DNA from: Mesostigma viride
Lineage: Eukaryota > Streptophyta > Mesostigmatophyceae > Mesostigmatales > Mesostigmataceae
Direction of reading: 5' to 3'
DNA: 45,000 bases
Assembly: GCA_009746045.1 (NCBI GenBank)
Contig: RPFO01000065.1
Span: 2,946,351 to 2,991,350 of the forward strand
Part shown: in pieces, positions 29,901-40,188 of the stretch
How positions within the stretch are numbered: the stretch's first letter is position 1
Layout: every line of letters starts with the position of its first letter
Translations under genes and position numbers: made by a program
The notes under the pieces: model-generated
What the model saw: only the letters and a program-made list of their open reading frames with translations
The model's database searches: none
Told to the model about the DNA's origin: nothing

Positions 29901-31826
29901 CCTTGTCCTTGTCCTTGTCCTTGTCCTTGTCCTTGTCCTTGTCCTTGTCCTTGTCCTTGTCCTTGGCCTTGGCCTTGTTCTTGTCCTTGTGCCAGCACCT
30001 TGTCCTTGTCCTTGTCCTTGTCCTGCTCCTTGTCCTGCTCCTTGTCCTGCTCCTTGTCCTGCTCCTTGTCCTGCTCCTTGTCCTTGTCCTTCTCCATGTC
30101 CTTGGCCTTGGCCTTGGCCTTGGCCTTGGCCTTGGCCTTGGCCTTGGCCTTGGCCTTGGCCTTGGCCTTGGCCTTGGCCTTGGCCTTGGCCTTGGCCTTG
30201 GCCTTGGCCTTGGCCTTGGCCTTGTCCTTGTCCTTGTCCTTGTCTTGCTCCTTGTCCTTGTCCTGCTCCTTGTCCTGCTCCTTGTCCTGCTCCTTGTCCC
30301 GCTCCTTTTCCTGCTCCTTGTCCTTGTCCTTGTCCTTGTCCTTGTCCTTGTCCTTGTCCTTGTCCTTGTCCTTGTCCTTGTCCTTGTCCTTGTCCTTGTC
30401 CTTGTCCTTGTCCTTGTCCTTGTCCTTGTCCTTGTCCTTGTCCTTGTCCTTGGCCTTGGCCTTGGCCTTGGCCTTGTCCTTGTCCTTGTCCTTGTCCTTG
30501 TCCTTGTCCTTGTCCTTGTCCTTGTCCTTGTCCTTGTCCTTGTCCTTGTCCTTGTCCTTGTCCTTGTCCTTGTCCTTGTCCTTGTCCTTGTCCTTGTCCT
30601 TGTCCTTGTCCTTGTCCTTGTCCTTGTCCTTGTCCTTGTCCTTGTCCTTGTCCTTGTCCTTGTCCTTGTCCTTGTCCTTGTCCTTGTCCTTGTCCTTGTC
30701 CTTGTCCTTGTCCTTGTCCTTGTCCTTGTCCTTGTCCTTGTCCTTGTCCTTGTCCTTGTCCTTGTCCTTGTCCTTGTCCTTGTCCTTGTCCTTGTCCTTG
30801 TCCTTGTCCTTGTCCTTGTCCTTGTCCTTGTCCTTGTCCTTGTCCTTGTCCTTGTCCTTGTCCTTGTCCTTGTCCTTGTCCTTGTCCTTGTGCTTGTTCT
30901 TGTTCTTGTTCTTGTTCTTGTTCTTGTTCTTGTTCTTGTTCTTGTTCTTGTTCTTGTTCTTGTTCTTGTTCTTGTTCTTGTTCTTGTTCTTGTGCTTGTC
31001 CTTGTCCTTGTCCTTGTCCTTGTCCTTGTCCTTGTCCTTGTCCTTGTCCTTGTCCTTGTCCTTGTCCTTGTCCTTGTCCTTGTCCTTGTCCTTGTCCTTG
31101 TCCTTGTCCTTGTCCTTGTCCTTGTCCTTGTCCTTGTCCTTGTCCTTGTCCTTGTCCTTGTCCTTGTCCTTGTCCTTGTCCTTGTCCTTGTCCTTGTCCT
31201 TGTCCTTGTCCTTGTCCTTGTCCTTGTCCTTGTCCTTGTCCTTGTCCTTGTCCTTGTCCTTGTCCTTGTCCTTGTCCTTGTCCTTGTCCTTGTCCCTGGC
31301 CTTGGCCTTGTCGTGGTGCTTGTGCTTGTCCTTGTCCTTGTCCTTGTTCTTGTCCTTGTGCCAGCACCTTGTCCTTGTCCTTGTGCCAGCACCTTGTCCT
31401 TGGCCTTGGCCTTGTCCTTGTCCTTGGCCTTGGCCTTGTCCTTGTCCTTGTCCTTGTCCTTGTCCTTGGCCTTGTCCTTGTCCTTGTCCTTGTCCTTGGC
31501 CTTGTCCTTGGCCTTGGCCTTGTCTGGGTCCTTGTCCGGGTCCTTGTCCGGGTCCTTGTCCTTGTCCTTGTCCTTGTCCTTGGCCTTGTCCTTGTCCTTG
31601 TCCTTGTCCTTGTCCTTGTCCTTGTCCTTGTCCTTGTCCTTGTCCTTGTCCTTGTCCTTGTCCTTGTCCTTGTCCTTGTCCTTGTCCTTGTCCTTGTCCT
31701 TGGCCTTGGCCTTGGCCTTGGCCTTGGCCTTGTCCTTGTCCTTGTCCTTGTCCTTGTCCTTGGCCTTGGCCTTGGCCTTGGCCTTGGCCTTGGCCTTGTC
31801 TGGATCCTTGTCCTTGTCCTTTTGTT
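26953..31826. repeat. Hexanucleotide megasatellite (TTGTCC)n with higher-order structure
   Basis: Nearly 4.9 kb of 6-base units, mostly TTGTCC, with runs of variants TTGGCC, TTGTTC, TTGTCCGGGTCC, TTGTCCTGCTCC. Larger blocks recur: a CTGGCCTTGGCCTTGTCCTG then GTGCTTGTGCTTGTCC segment leading to GTTCTTGTCCTTGTGCCAGC is seen at least eight times, and GTGCCAGCACC marks each block. All six frames are open because the unit has no stop codon; the resulting 1300-2000 codon frames are not evidence of genes. Confidence 0.96.
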
Positions 31827-31842
31827 GCTTGGTTTTCTTGCG

Positions 31843-32406
31843 CCAACGGCCGTTGGAACCTGGAAATTAGGATGTGATTTTTCTCGCGCCAACGGCCGTT
31901 GGAACCTGGAAATTAGGGTGTGATTTTTCTCGCGCCAACGGCCGTTGGAACCTGGAAGTTAGGGTGTCATTTTCATTCGCCAACGGCCGTTGGAACCTGG
32001 AAATTAGGGTGTCATTTTCATTCGCCAATGGCCGTTGGAACCTGGAAATTAGGGTGTGATTTTTCTCGCGCCAACGGCCGTAAGAACCTGGAAATTAGGG
32101 TGTGATTTTTCTCGCGCCAACGGCCGTTGGAACCTGGAAATTAGGGCGTGATTTTTCTCGCGCCAACGGCCGTTGGAACCTGGAAATTATGGTGTCATTT
32201 TCATTCGCCAACGGCCGTTGGAACCTGGAAATTAGGGTGTGATTTTTCTCGCGCCAACGGCCGTAAGAACCTGGAAATTAGGGTGTGATTTTTCTCGCGC
32301 CAACGGCCGTTGGAACCTGGAAATTAGGGCGTGATTTTTCTCGCGCCAACGGCCGTTGGAACCTGCAAATTAGGGTGTGATTTTTCTCGCGCCAATGGCC
32401 ATTGGA
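31843..32406 (+). repeat. Palindrome array 1 (13 units of ~46 bp)
   Basis: Thirteen copies of the palindrome at 45-47 base spacing, from 31843 to a diverged last copy at 32393 (CCAATGGCCATTGG, still palindromic through compensating changes). The spacer is itself conserved: AACCTGGAAATTAGGGTGTG, ATTTTTCTCGCG or ATTTTCATTCG. Two units have ...CCGTAAG instead of CCGTTGG. It starts right after the hexanucleotide satellite and ends 86 bases before the ATG at 32492. Confidence 0.95.
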
Positions 32407-32491
32407 ACAAAGTACTGACCTTCCGGCTATCTCTTTGTTTTTTGCATGTGATCAGGGGCGTCCATCAAGGCAGAGAACGAACGAAGAACAG

Positions 32492-33616
32492 ATGAGGTTG
32501 GGCCACAAGGTTGATCATGCGGCGGCGGAAGAGGAGGTCACAACATTTTTCGAGGACTGGTGCCAACGAGGTCAGGGGGACTTTTGGTCGGGGGTTGTGA
32601 GGAGCTTTGAGAGGAAGGGGCTGCTGACGACACGTGCTGGAAATGCGAAGCTCAGCATTTTGGACTCCTGGGAGCCAGCGCCATCCTCTCATGTGCACGA
32701 CAAGAACCTAACTGACAGCATACAGGCGGCGTTTCATCTGCGGCAGAAGTTTCGTCTAGTGCCAGACGATGTCGACCTCGTGGGGGGGTCCGCGATTGCG
32801 ACTCAAGTACGGGTCTTTACGAACAACTTGTGCCAACTCCCGGAACTAATGAGGCATCGGACGGTGACGGTGCGGAATTGTAAGGGGCTCGCGCCGTGGT
32901 TCGTGGGGGCCGGCACAAGTCTGACGAAGGCAAAATGTGCCGTGCTGATCTTCCGGTTTGCGTGGCAGGTGCTGGCAGACCAGGAGCCCGATTCTTACAA
33001 TGCCTGGCTGGAAGAGAATCCAGGGTTTTCTGACAAAATTAAAAAACTGACGGGGGAGGACAGTGACCGTGCCGTGCAGAGGTTCGGATACTTTCGTTCG
33101 CCAACGGCCGAGGAAGGGAGGGCCATTCTCCGGACGCACTCCAAGAAGGATATGGCGGCCGCGTGCTCGCAGGATTTGATCACCATGGACTTGAATCCGT
33201 CCGAGTGGTCAGATGCATCTGACCGTGAGGCAGTACTTGAGCTCACGAACACCGCGTTGGGCTACATGCTCGCGTACGACAAGCCTTTCGTGTTTGCGCA
33301 GTTTGCCGTGCTGGACGGCAACCACTACACGCAGATGTTGAAGTCCGTGATTTTTGAGGGCTCAGACGAGCAAGTGAGGACTGCGATAGCTGGCGAGATT
33401 GCGGGTAAACAAAAGGGCAAGTACGTGGAGACAATCGAGCAGGCGTTTGATTTGTGGAAGGGGTTGGTGAGGGACGCGGACAAGTTCATGTACACCAATC
33501 TGGACGTGCTCAAGGGCTGGGAGGTGGAGGGGGAAGCACTGATCCCGCCCATGAAGGACATGCGGACGCCAAAGGTAAATATAACGGATCGGGTGTGGGA
33601 ACGTTTTAGGCACTAG
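32492..33616 (+). CDS. Hypothetical protein, 374 residues, between palindrome arrays
   Basis: ATG at 32492 in context AACAGATGAG; the frame is open further upstream but without another ATG. A pyrimidine-rich stretch ending in GATCAG at 32455 could be a 3' splice site, so a short upstream exon is possible. No family recognised: soluble, mixed alpha/beta in appearance, with conserved-looking stretches KGLAPWFVGAGTSLTKAKC and YMLAYDKPFVFAQFAVLDG. The coding sequence contains a half palindrome, TTCGCCAACGGCCGAGG at 33099-33115 (reading SPTAEE), identical in its first part to the array units. Stop TAG at 33616; the next array begins 17 bases later. Confidence 0.75.
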   Translation: MRLGHKVDHAAAEEEVTTFFEDWCQRGQGDFWSGVVRSFERKGLLTTRAGNAKLSILDSWEPAPSSHVHDKNLTDSIQAAFHLRQKFRLVPDDVDLVGGSAIATQVRVFTNNLCQLPELMRHRTVTVRNCKGLAPWFVGAGTSLTKAKCAVLIFRFAWQVLADQEPDSYNAWLEENPGFSDKIKKLTGEDSDRAVQRFGYFRSPTAEEGRAILRTHSKKDMAAACSQDLITMDLNPSEWSDASDREAVLELTNTALGYMLAYDKPFVFAQFAVLDGNHYTQMLKSVIFEGSDEQVRTAIAGEIAGKQKGKYVETIEQAFDLWKGLVRDADKFMYTNLDVLKGWEVEGEALIPPMKDMRTPKVNITDRVWERFRH

Positions 33617-33632
33617 ATGTGATTTTTGTTCG

Positions 33633-34330
33633 CCGACGGCCGTTGGAACCTGGAAATTAGTGTGTGATTTTTCTTGCGCCAACGGCCGTTGGAACCTGGA
33701 AATTTGGGTGATATTTTTCTTGCGCCAACGGCCGTTGGAGTCTGGAAATTAGGGTGTCATTTTTCTTGCGCCAACGGCCGTTGGAGTCTTGAAATTAGGG
33801 TGTCATTTTTCTTGCGCCAACGGCCGTTGGAACCTGGAAATTAGGGTGTGATTTTTCTTGCGCCAACGGCCGTTGGAACCTGGAAATTTGGGTGATATTT
33901 TTCTTGCGCCAACGGCCGTTGGAACCTGGAAATTAGGGCGTGATTTTTCTCGCGCCAACGGCCGTTGGAACCTGGAAATTAGGGTGTCATTTTCATTCGC
34001 CAACGGCCGTTGGAACCTGGAAATTAGGGTGTGATTTTTCTCGCGCCAACGGCCGTAAGAACCTGGAAATTTGGGTGATATTTTTCTTGCGCCAACGGCC
34101 GTTGGAGTCTGGAAATTAGGGTGTCATTTTTCTTGCGCCAACGGCCGTTGGAGTCTGGAAATTAGGGTGTCATTTTTCATTCGCCAACGGCCGTTGGAAC
34201 CTGGAAAATAGGGTGTGATTTTTCTTGCGCCAACGGCCGTTGGAGGCTGGAAATTAGGGTGTCATTTTTCAATCGCCAACGGCCGTTGGACTCTTGAAAT
34301 TAGGGCTTGATTTTTGTTCGGGAACGGCCG
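33633..34330 (+). repeat. Palindrome array 2 (15 units plus a remnant)
   Basis: About fifteen palindromes from 33633 (CCGACGGCCGTTGG) to 34275 at 45-47 base spacing, with a decayed sixteenth near 34321 (GGAACGGCCGATC). Spacers as in array 1, plus a GAGTCTGGAAATTAGGGTGT variant. The same spacer variants occur in both arrays, so they exchanged or share units. The array ends about 76 bases before the next ATG. Confidence 0.95.
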
Positions 34331-34405
34331 ATCTTCCAAAGTGAGGGGACAAAATGTCAGGTCGTGTGTTGTATGACAGTTTTTTTGTTTCAAACATTGT
34401 GACTC

Positions 34406-34918
34406 ATGCATGCAGGGGAGAGAGGCGCACCGGAGGGTTGCCCTGATCGGAGGGGGCTGAATGCAGAAGACGAGGCCGTTTCCAAAAAGTCGAGGGGGAC
34501 GGCGCTGCTGGAAGTGCACAACTATTTCAAGACGCACATGGAGGAATCCTGGAATAAGCCGGAGGTGCCCCTGCAGGACCAGAAAGAAATATGGAATTTG
34601 ATTCATGGAGTTTCAAGCAGCACTGAGAAGGCAAGGAAGGAAGGGGAGGGGGAGGAGGGTGGTGAGGAGCGGGTTGGAGGGCGTTTGAACGAGGGTGGTT
34701 TGTCCGAATCGGAGAAAACCCAAGTCTACGACTTCATCTCGGCTGTGAAGGATGAAACGATCACGTCGGACGGGAGTAGATGTGGAATACCGATTGAGGA
34801 CAAGCTGGCCAAGGAGCTTGCAGAGTTTCTGGACATCGTGGCCGCGGACAAGCTGGACGGGGAGGGAAGGGTTATGAGGAAGGGGGGGGGATCAAACAGG
34901 AAGGGTGGAGGAGTTTAG
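34406..34918 (+). CDS. Charged hypothetical protein, 170 residues
   Basis: ATG at 34406, stop TAG at 34918. An alternative is a 7-base first exon ATGTCAG (34354-34360) joined to 34416 by a 55-base GT...AG intron, which would give an N-terminus MSGERGAP in the same frame. Features: a helical middle (LEVHNYFKTHMEESW), a Glu/Gly-rich linker, then a folded-looking segment SESEKTQVYDFISAVKDE and a Gly/Lys tail. Not recognised. Twenty-six bases separate it from the next gene, with no palindrome between, so the two may share one transcript or be parts of one gene. Confidence 0.6.
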   Translation: MHAGERGAPEGCPDRRGLNAEDEAVSKKSRGTALLEVHNYFKTHMEESWNKPEVPLQDQKEIWNLIHGVSSSTEKARKEGEGEEGGEERVGGRLNEGGLSESEKTQVYDFISAVKDETITSDGSRCGIPIEDKLAKELAEFLDIVAADKLDGEGRVMRKGGGSNRKGGGV

Positions 34919-34944
34919 CCCGCTTTCGATTATGGCCGTCTATC

Positions 34945-36483
34945 ATGGCAACCGTGAAGGCCAAACACGTTCCTCCTCAGTGCTTGTATGACCTGACATA
35001 CATGGCCAAGATCTTCTGGGAGGTGATGGTCCACCTTTTCATGATCTACAAGTCTGAATCTGGGAAGTACCCCAACGCACGCGAGCTCGGCTGGTTGCCG
35101 ATGCAGCCTTCGGAATCCGACAGCGCCCTTCAGAGGGTGGCCGATACGGTCGCTGTAGCTGCCAAGAGAATAAGGGTGGCTATCAGGCCAACTGGGAGGG
35201 ACGATTCCACCTTCCCACTTGCACTGCTGGAGAGGACGAATTTGACGACCAAGAAGGAAACGACATGGGCAATCCTGACTGCGCCCGAACCCCCAACCGA
35301 GCAGGCTGTGGTGCCCCAACCCGTACAGCCTGTGGCGGGGGCTGTGGCGGTGACGGGGGCTGTGCCGGAGGAAGGCGAAGCCGAACATGCGGAGGCAGAG
35401 GACGTCCAGTCGGGTCGCCAAAAAAGGTTGGGGGAGAAGCGGGAACCCACGCGGAAGTTTGGGTCGGAGGAGATGGCATCCGAAATCGAGCAGCAGGGCC
35501 CGTGGACTTCTAAGGAAGTTTACGGGTCTGAGGGGGAGCCGATCTGTGAGTTCACTATGAAGACTTTCGCGTGGGAGACGGGCGACGGGCCGACACGGTT
35601 GGCTCAACTGGTAAAAAATGCAATGGAAGGGTTCGAATTTGTTTCGGGGAATAAGGAGGGGAAGGGAACCGAGGAACGGCCGGATATCAAGAATGGGGTA
35701 GTGTTGCTGAATTTGGGACACCACGCCAAGCTGTGGGACGATAAGGAATTGTTGAAGGGTCACAAGGGTGCGTGGGTGGAGAAACGGGACTGGAAGGCGG
35801 CGGAGGATTGTGGAGATTTCAAGGGTGTGAAAGACGAATGGTCGCATGTACTAGGCGATTTGACGTCTCGGGGACGGGCCGAGGACGTCAGCCCACCCGT
35901 GATCTTCATTGGGTCAAAGGAGCAGGTGGATGGGTTTAAGGTCCTTCTGAAGGTACTTGGGAAGCGGCCAGCGGAGGATTTTTCCAATCCCAACGGCCGT
36001 TCGGGCAAGGAAATTGCGGGTGGAGCCCAGAAGCGTCCGCTGGAGAAGTCAGGCGGTGCCACCAAAAAGAAACGGCGGAAGCGCGCTGTCCAGGAGACCC
36101 CCGCGGCCGAAGACGTCTCAATGGGGACGCCCTACCCTCATGATGTCGGCGTTCTCCCGGAGGGGGATGATGAGGATGTCGGGTCACAGGGGGGTGATGA
36201 TGGGGAGGGCGGTGATGAGGGGGCGGGAATGAGGGTGGTGATAAGGGGGGCGGGTCGAAGGACGGAGAGGGGGGGGTTCGAAGGGCGGAGAGGGGGGCGG
36301 GTCGAAGGGCGGAGAGGGGGGGGGGCCAAGGACGGAGATGGGGGGGGGGAAGGGCGGAGAGGGGAGGGGGTCGAAGGGCGGAGAGGGGGGCGGGTCGAAG
36401 GGCGGAGAGGGGGGCGGGTCGAAGGGCGGAGAGGGGGGCGGGTCGAAGGGCGGAGAGGGGGGCGGGTCGACGGGGGCTGTTGA
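34945..36483 (+). CDS. Hypothetical nuclear-type protein with G-rich tail, 512 residues
   Basis: ATG at 34945. The N-terminal ~95 residues are a compact helical domain (LTYMAKIFWEVMVHLFMIY), then a Pro/Ala/Val linker at ~110-145, a second domain around 190-350 (WAILTAPEP precedes; VVLLNLGHHAKLWDD within) and a basic cluster KKKRRKR near residue 375, probably a nuclear localisation signal. Beyond ~400 it is acidic and then encoded by a 24-base G-rich repeat (EGRRGGRV units). The neighbouring frame over the same repeat reads GSKGGEGG units to a stop at 36604 and fits the acidic/glycine lead-in better, so an indel in a G run near 36230-36300 may have displaced the C-terminus. A palindrome-like sequence, CCCAACGGCCGTTCGGG, lies inside the coding region at ~35990. 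AATAAA at 36670-36675. Confidence 0.7.
   Translation: MATVKAKHVPPQCLYDLTYMAKIFWEVMVHLFMIYKSESGKYPNARELGWLPMQPSESDSALQRVADTVAVAAKRIRVAIRPTGRDDSTFPLALLERTNLTTKKETTWAILTAPEPPTEQAVVPQPVQPVAGAVAVTGAVPEEGEAEHAEAEDVQSGRQKRLGEKREPTRKFGSEEMASEIEQQGPWTSKEVYGSEGEPICEFTMKTFAWETGDGPTRLAQLVKNAMEGFEFVSGNKEGKGTEERPDIKNGVVLLNLGHHAKLWDDKELLKGHKGAWVEKRDWKAAEDCGDFKGVKDEWSHVLGDLTSRGRAEDVSPPVIFIGSKEQVDGFKVLLKVLGKRPAEDFSNPNGRSGKEIAGGAQKRPLEKSGGATKKKRRKRAVQETPAAEDVSMGTPYPHDVGVLPEGDDEDVGSQGGDDGEGGDEGAGMRVVIRGAGRRTERGGFEGRRGGRVEGRRGGGAKDGDGGGEGRRGEGVEGRRGGRVEGRRGGRVEGRRGGRVEGRRGGRVDGGC
36240..36475 (+). repeat. 24-bp G-rich minisatellite
   Basis: Repeats of GAAGGGCGGAGAGGGGGGCG plus GGTC, with G runs of five to eight. 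The density of G runs on the + strand makes G-quadruplex formation likely and makes the base count of each run uncertain. Confidence 0.9.
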
Positions 36484-36669
36484 GGGGGGCGTGTCGACCG
36501 GCGCATCGGGTTCAGGGGGGGAGGGGGGGGGAGGGGAGGGAGGCTCGAAGGGGAATTCGGGGGCGTCGGGGGGGGGGATGTTGGGGCGTGGAGGGGATTC
36601 ATAAGTGTTTGCTCAATTTCATAAATTTTACTCAATTTTTCCACATGTGATTAAATCCTTATATTTGTC

Positions 36670-36675
36670 AATAAA
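36670..36675 (+). terminator. AATAAA polyadenylation hexamer
   Basis: AATAAA 187 bases after the stop at 36483 and 66 bases after the alternative stop at 36604, followed by a CAGGGG stretch. The only candidate 3'-end signal before the satellite array. Confidence 0.4.
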
Positions 36676-36698
36676 GCAGGGGTCATCCAGCCTTCAGA

Positions 36699-38600
36699 CC
36701 ATGAAAATAGACCACCCACAAAAATTGGGCTCATTCTGAGCTCAAATGGTGACATGTGACAGCATACATGTGCAGTTTTTCGTCATTTTCCCCCTTTTCT
36801 TACATGAAACAAATATGAATAGTGAACAAATGAACTCATATCAGGCTGGATTCTTGCAGGCAGCATTTATACCATGAAAATAGACCACCCACAAAAATTG
36901 GGCTCATTCTGAGCTCAAATGGTGACATGTGACAGCATACATGTGCAGTTTTTCGTCATTTCCCCCCTTTTCTTACATGAAACAAATATGAACAGTGAAC
37001 AAATGAACTCGTATCAGGCTGGGTTCTTGCAGGCAGCATCTATACCATGAAAATAGACCACCCACAAAAATTGGGCTCATTCTGAGCTCAAATGGTGACA
37101 TGTGACCGCATACATGTGCAGTTTTTCGTCATTTTCCCCCTTTTCTTACATGCAACAAATATGAATAGTGAACAAATGAACTCATATCAGGCTGGATTCT
37201 TGCAGGCAGCATCTAGACCATGAAAATAGACCACCCACAAAAATTGGGCTCATTCTGAGCTCAAATGGTGACATGTGACAGCATACATGTGCAGTTTTTC
37301 GTCATTTTCCCCCTTTTCTTACATGAAACAAATATGAACAGTGAACAAATGAACTCATATCAGGCTGGGTTCTTGCAGGCAGCATCTAGACCATGAAAAT
37401 AGACCTCCCTCAAAAATTGGGCTCATTCTGAGCTCAAATGGTGACATTTGACCGCATACATGTGCAGTTTTTCGTCATTTTCCCCCTTTTCTTACATGAA
37501 ACAAATATGAATAGTGAACAAATGAACTCATATCAGGCTGGATTCTTGCAGGCAGCATCTAGACCATGAAAATAGACCACCCACAAAAATTGGGCTCATT
37601 CTGAGCTCAAATGGTGACATGTGACAGCATACATGTGCAGTTTTTCGTCATTTTCCCCCTTTTCTTACATGAAACAAATATGAACAGTGAACAAATGAAC
37701 TCATATCAGGCTGGGTTCTTGCAGGCAGCATCTAGACCATGAAAATAGACCACCCACAAAAATTGGGCTCATTCTGAGCTCAAATGGTGACATTTGACCG
37801 CATACATGTGCAGTTTTTCGTCATTTTCCCCCTTTTCTTACATGAAACAAATATGAATAGTGGACAAATGAACTCATATCAGGCTGGATTCTTGCAGGCA
37901 GCATGTAGACCATGAAAATAGACCACCCACAAAAATTGGGCTCATTCTGAGCTCAAATGGTGACATGTGACAGCATACATGTGCAGTTTTTCGTCATTTT
38001 CCCCCTTTTCTTACATGCAACAAATATGAATAGTGGACAAATGAACTCATTTCAGGCTGGATTCTTGCAGGCAGCATTTATACCATGAAAATAGACCACC
38101 CACGAAAATTGGGCTCATTCTGAGCTCAAATGGTGACATGTGACAGCATACATGTGCAGTTTTTCGTCATTTTCCCCCTTTTCTTACATGAAACAAATAT
38201 GAATAGTGAACAAATGAACTCATATCAGGCTGGATTCTTGCAGGCAGCATTTATACCATGAAAATAGACCACCCACGAAAATTGGGCTCATTTTGAGCTC
38301 AAATGGTGACATGTGACAGCATACATGTGCAGTTTTTCGTCATTTTCCCCCTTTTCTTACATGAAACAAATATGAATAGTGAACAAATGAACTCATTTCA
38401 GGCTGGATTCTTGCAGGCAGCATCTAGACCATGAAAATAGACCACCCACAAAAATTGGGCTCATTCTGAGCTCAAATGGTGACATGTGACAGCATACATT
38501 TGCAGTTTTTCGTCATTTTCTCGGTTAACTTACATGAAACAAATATGAATAGTGAACAAATGAACTCATATCAAGTTGGATTCTTGCAGGCAGCATTTAG
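36699..38600 (+). repeat. 173-bp satellite, forward block (11 units)
   Basis: Exactly 173-base periodicity: the anchor ATGAAAATAGACC occurs at 36701, 36874, 37047, 37220, 37393, 37566, 37739, 37912, 38085, 38258 and 38431. Units differ by only a few bases, with alternating two-unit similarity (TGTGACAG against TTTGACCG types). They are non-coding. The right edge decays from about 38520. 38600-38850 shows nothing further. Confidence 0.97.
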
Positions 38601-38853
38601 AAAATGCACATTGCCAGCTTTTACGTCATATCCCATTGAAAAAAAATAGATGAGCCATGAGCCATGAAACCTGTTCACCCAAATATGGTTTTATCCCATT
38701 TGATATATGTTCTACCAATTGTAAGGACATGTAATAAACCTATGAACCAAGGTCATAAGACACGGAATGTGTTGATCACAAGGCTGCTAGCCGCAAAGCA
38801 TGCACCGAGAAGGTAGGGCAGCCATGAAAAATTAAAAGCCACATGCGGCAAGG

Positions 38854-39290
38854 CTAGTCATCAGAGTCTGAATCAGGAATGATGGGAGGCCGGCGCTTGT
38901 GGCGCGGGGTGGCCTTGGCTTGCTTCATTGCCGTGGAACGCTGGGCGACCTGCTTGCGAATGCACTCAGTAATGTCCGCCTTCCCTCGCGCAATGCTCGC
39001 AGGTGGAAGATTTGGCAACTGCACACCGGGGCATGCGCAAAGCGCAGCCTGCACCTCATCAAATCCCACTATTTCATCGTCGCCATCGGAGTATAGCAGA
39101 TGGGCCATGTCGTGCTCCTTACTAAAGGCCGTCACGAGCGATTATTCTAGCTCCGCAAAATTATTGCAATCAGCCAATTTGATCGAATTCACCATCGTCT
39201 CGCTCGGGGTTGGCACGCCTCTCCCAATGATGCCTCTCCTGCCTCTTTTGTGGCTCGATCTTCCACCGACTCAGCGCGGCGTATGAAAGT
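38854..39290 (-). pseudogene. C-terminal gene fragment with an internal stop
   Basis: On the minus strand a frame reads GRGVPTPSETMVNSIKLADC, then NNFAELE, a TAA, and continues in frame SLVTAFSKEHDMAHLLYSDG to an acidic end IIPDSDSDD with a preceding basic stretch (RHKRRPP). One C-to-T change (CAA to TAA) near 39143 would explain the stop. The upstream part runs into the 120-bp repeat and is lost. The pattern resembles the tail of a transposase or DNA-binding protein, but I cannot name the family. Confidence 0.45.
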
Positions 39291-39950
39291 TCCATTCATG
39301 CAGAATTCATTCACCGACCCCCAACACTGACCGTACAGCCAGAACATACGAAAAGGTCTTGCATTCTCAATGAAAATGGGCTGTAACGGCATTCCATTGA
39401 GAATTCCATTCAGAACTCATTCACCGACCCCCAACACTGACCGTACAGCCTGAATTGGGCTGAACATGCGAAAAGGACTTGCATTCTCAATGAAAATGGG
39501 CTGTTGCGGCATTCCATTGAGAATTCCATTGAGAACTCATTCACCGACCCCCAACACTGACCGTACAGCCTGAACTGGGCTGAACATGCGAAAAGGACTT
39601 GCATTCTCAATGAAAATGGGCTGTTGCGGCATTCCATTGAGAATTCCATTGAGAACTCATTCAACGACCCCCAACACTGACCGTACAGCCTGAACTGGGC
39701 TGAACATGCAAAAAGGTCTTGCATTCTCAATGAAAATGGGCTGTTGCGGCATTCCATTGAGAATTCCATTGAGAACCCATTCACCGACCCCCAACACTGA
39801 CCGTACAGCCTGAACTGGGCTGAACATGCGAAAAGGACTTGCATTCTCAATGAAAATGGGCTGTTGCGGCATTCCATTGAGAATTCCATTGAGAACCCAT
39901 GCACCGACCCCCAACACTGACCGTACAACCTGAACTGGGCTGAACATGCG
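39290..39950. repeat. 120-bp tandem repeat, six units
   Basis: Units begin ATTCACCGACCCCCAACACT (39299, 39419, 39539, 39659, 39779; last near 39899 slightly changed). Contains TTCCATTGAGAATTCCATTG, itself a short internal duplication. Because 120 is a multiple of three and no stop occurs, the minus strand is open as a 40-residue repeat (unit with RLYGQCWGSV and SMEFSMECRN). No start or domain argues for a real protein. Confidence 0.9.
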
Positions 39951-40188
39951 AGAAACGAAGGACCATCCAAAAGTGAAAAAATTCTGATTCAAACAGTCCG
40001 CGGTGTTGTCCGAGCCTCGCATGCAAATGGCATTTGAATGAACAAAGCACAGTGACCGTCGTCTTTGCGCGCGCGCGGCTGCAGGTGCGTACAGCCTGCC
40101 AAGCACTACCGGTAATTACTTTGTGCGCGCACGAACAAAACCAACGTCGCCGGCGATTGTTTACCAAAACGTGCCTGCATAATATGAT

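Noticed and set aside
25818-31892. Very long open frames (1300-2000 codons) on both strands
   Set aside because: They come from a stop-free hexanucleotide repeated in all six frames; the one real coding part is the LINE ORF1 at one end.
31843-34330. CRISPR-like array: short palindromic repeats at regular spacing
   Set aside because: The spacers are nearly identical to each other, no cas genes are present, and the context is eukaryotic. These are ordinary tandem repeats with a palindromic core.
39410-39970. Repeat protein with 40-residue units on the minus strand
   Set aside because: Open only because the 120-bp unit is a multiple of three and lacks stops; there is no supporting start, domain or neighbour.
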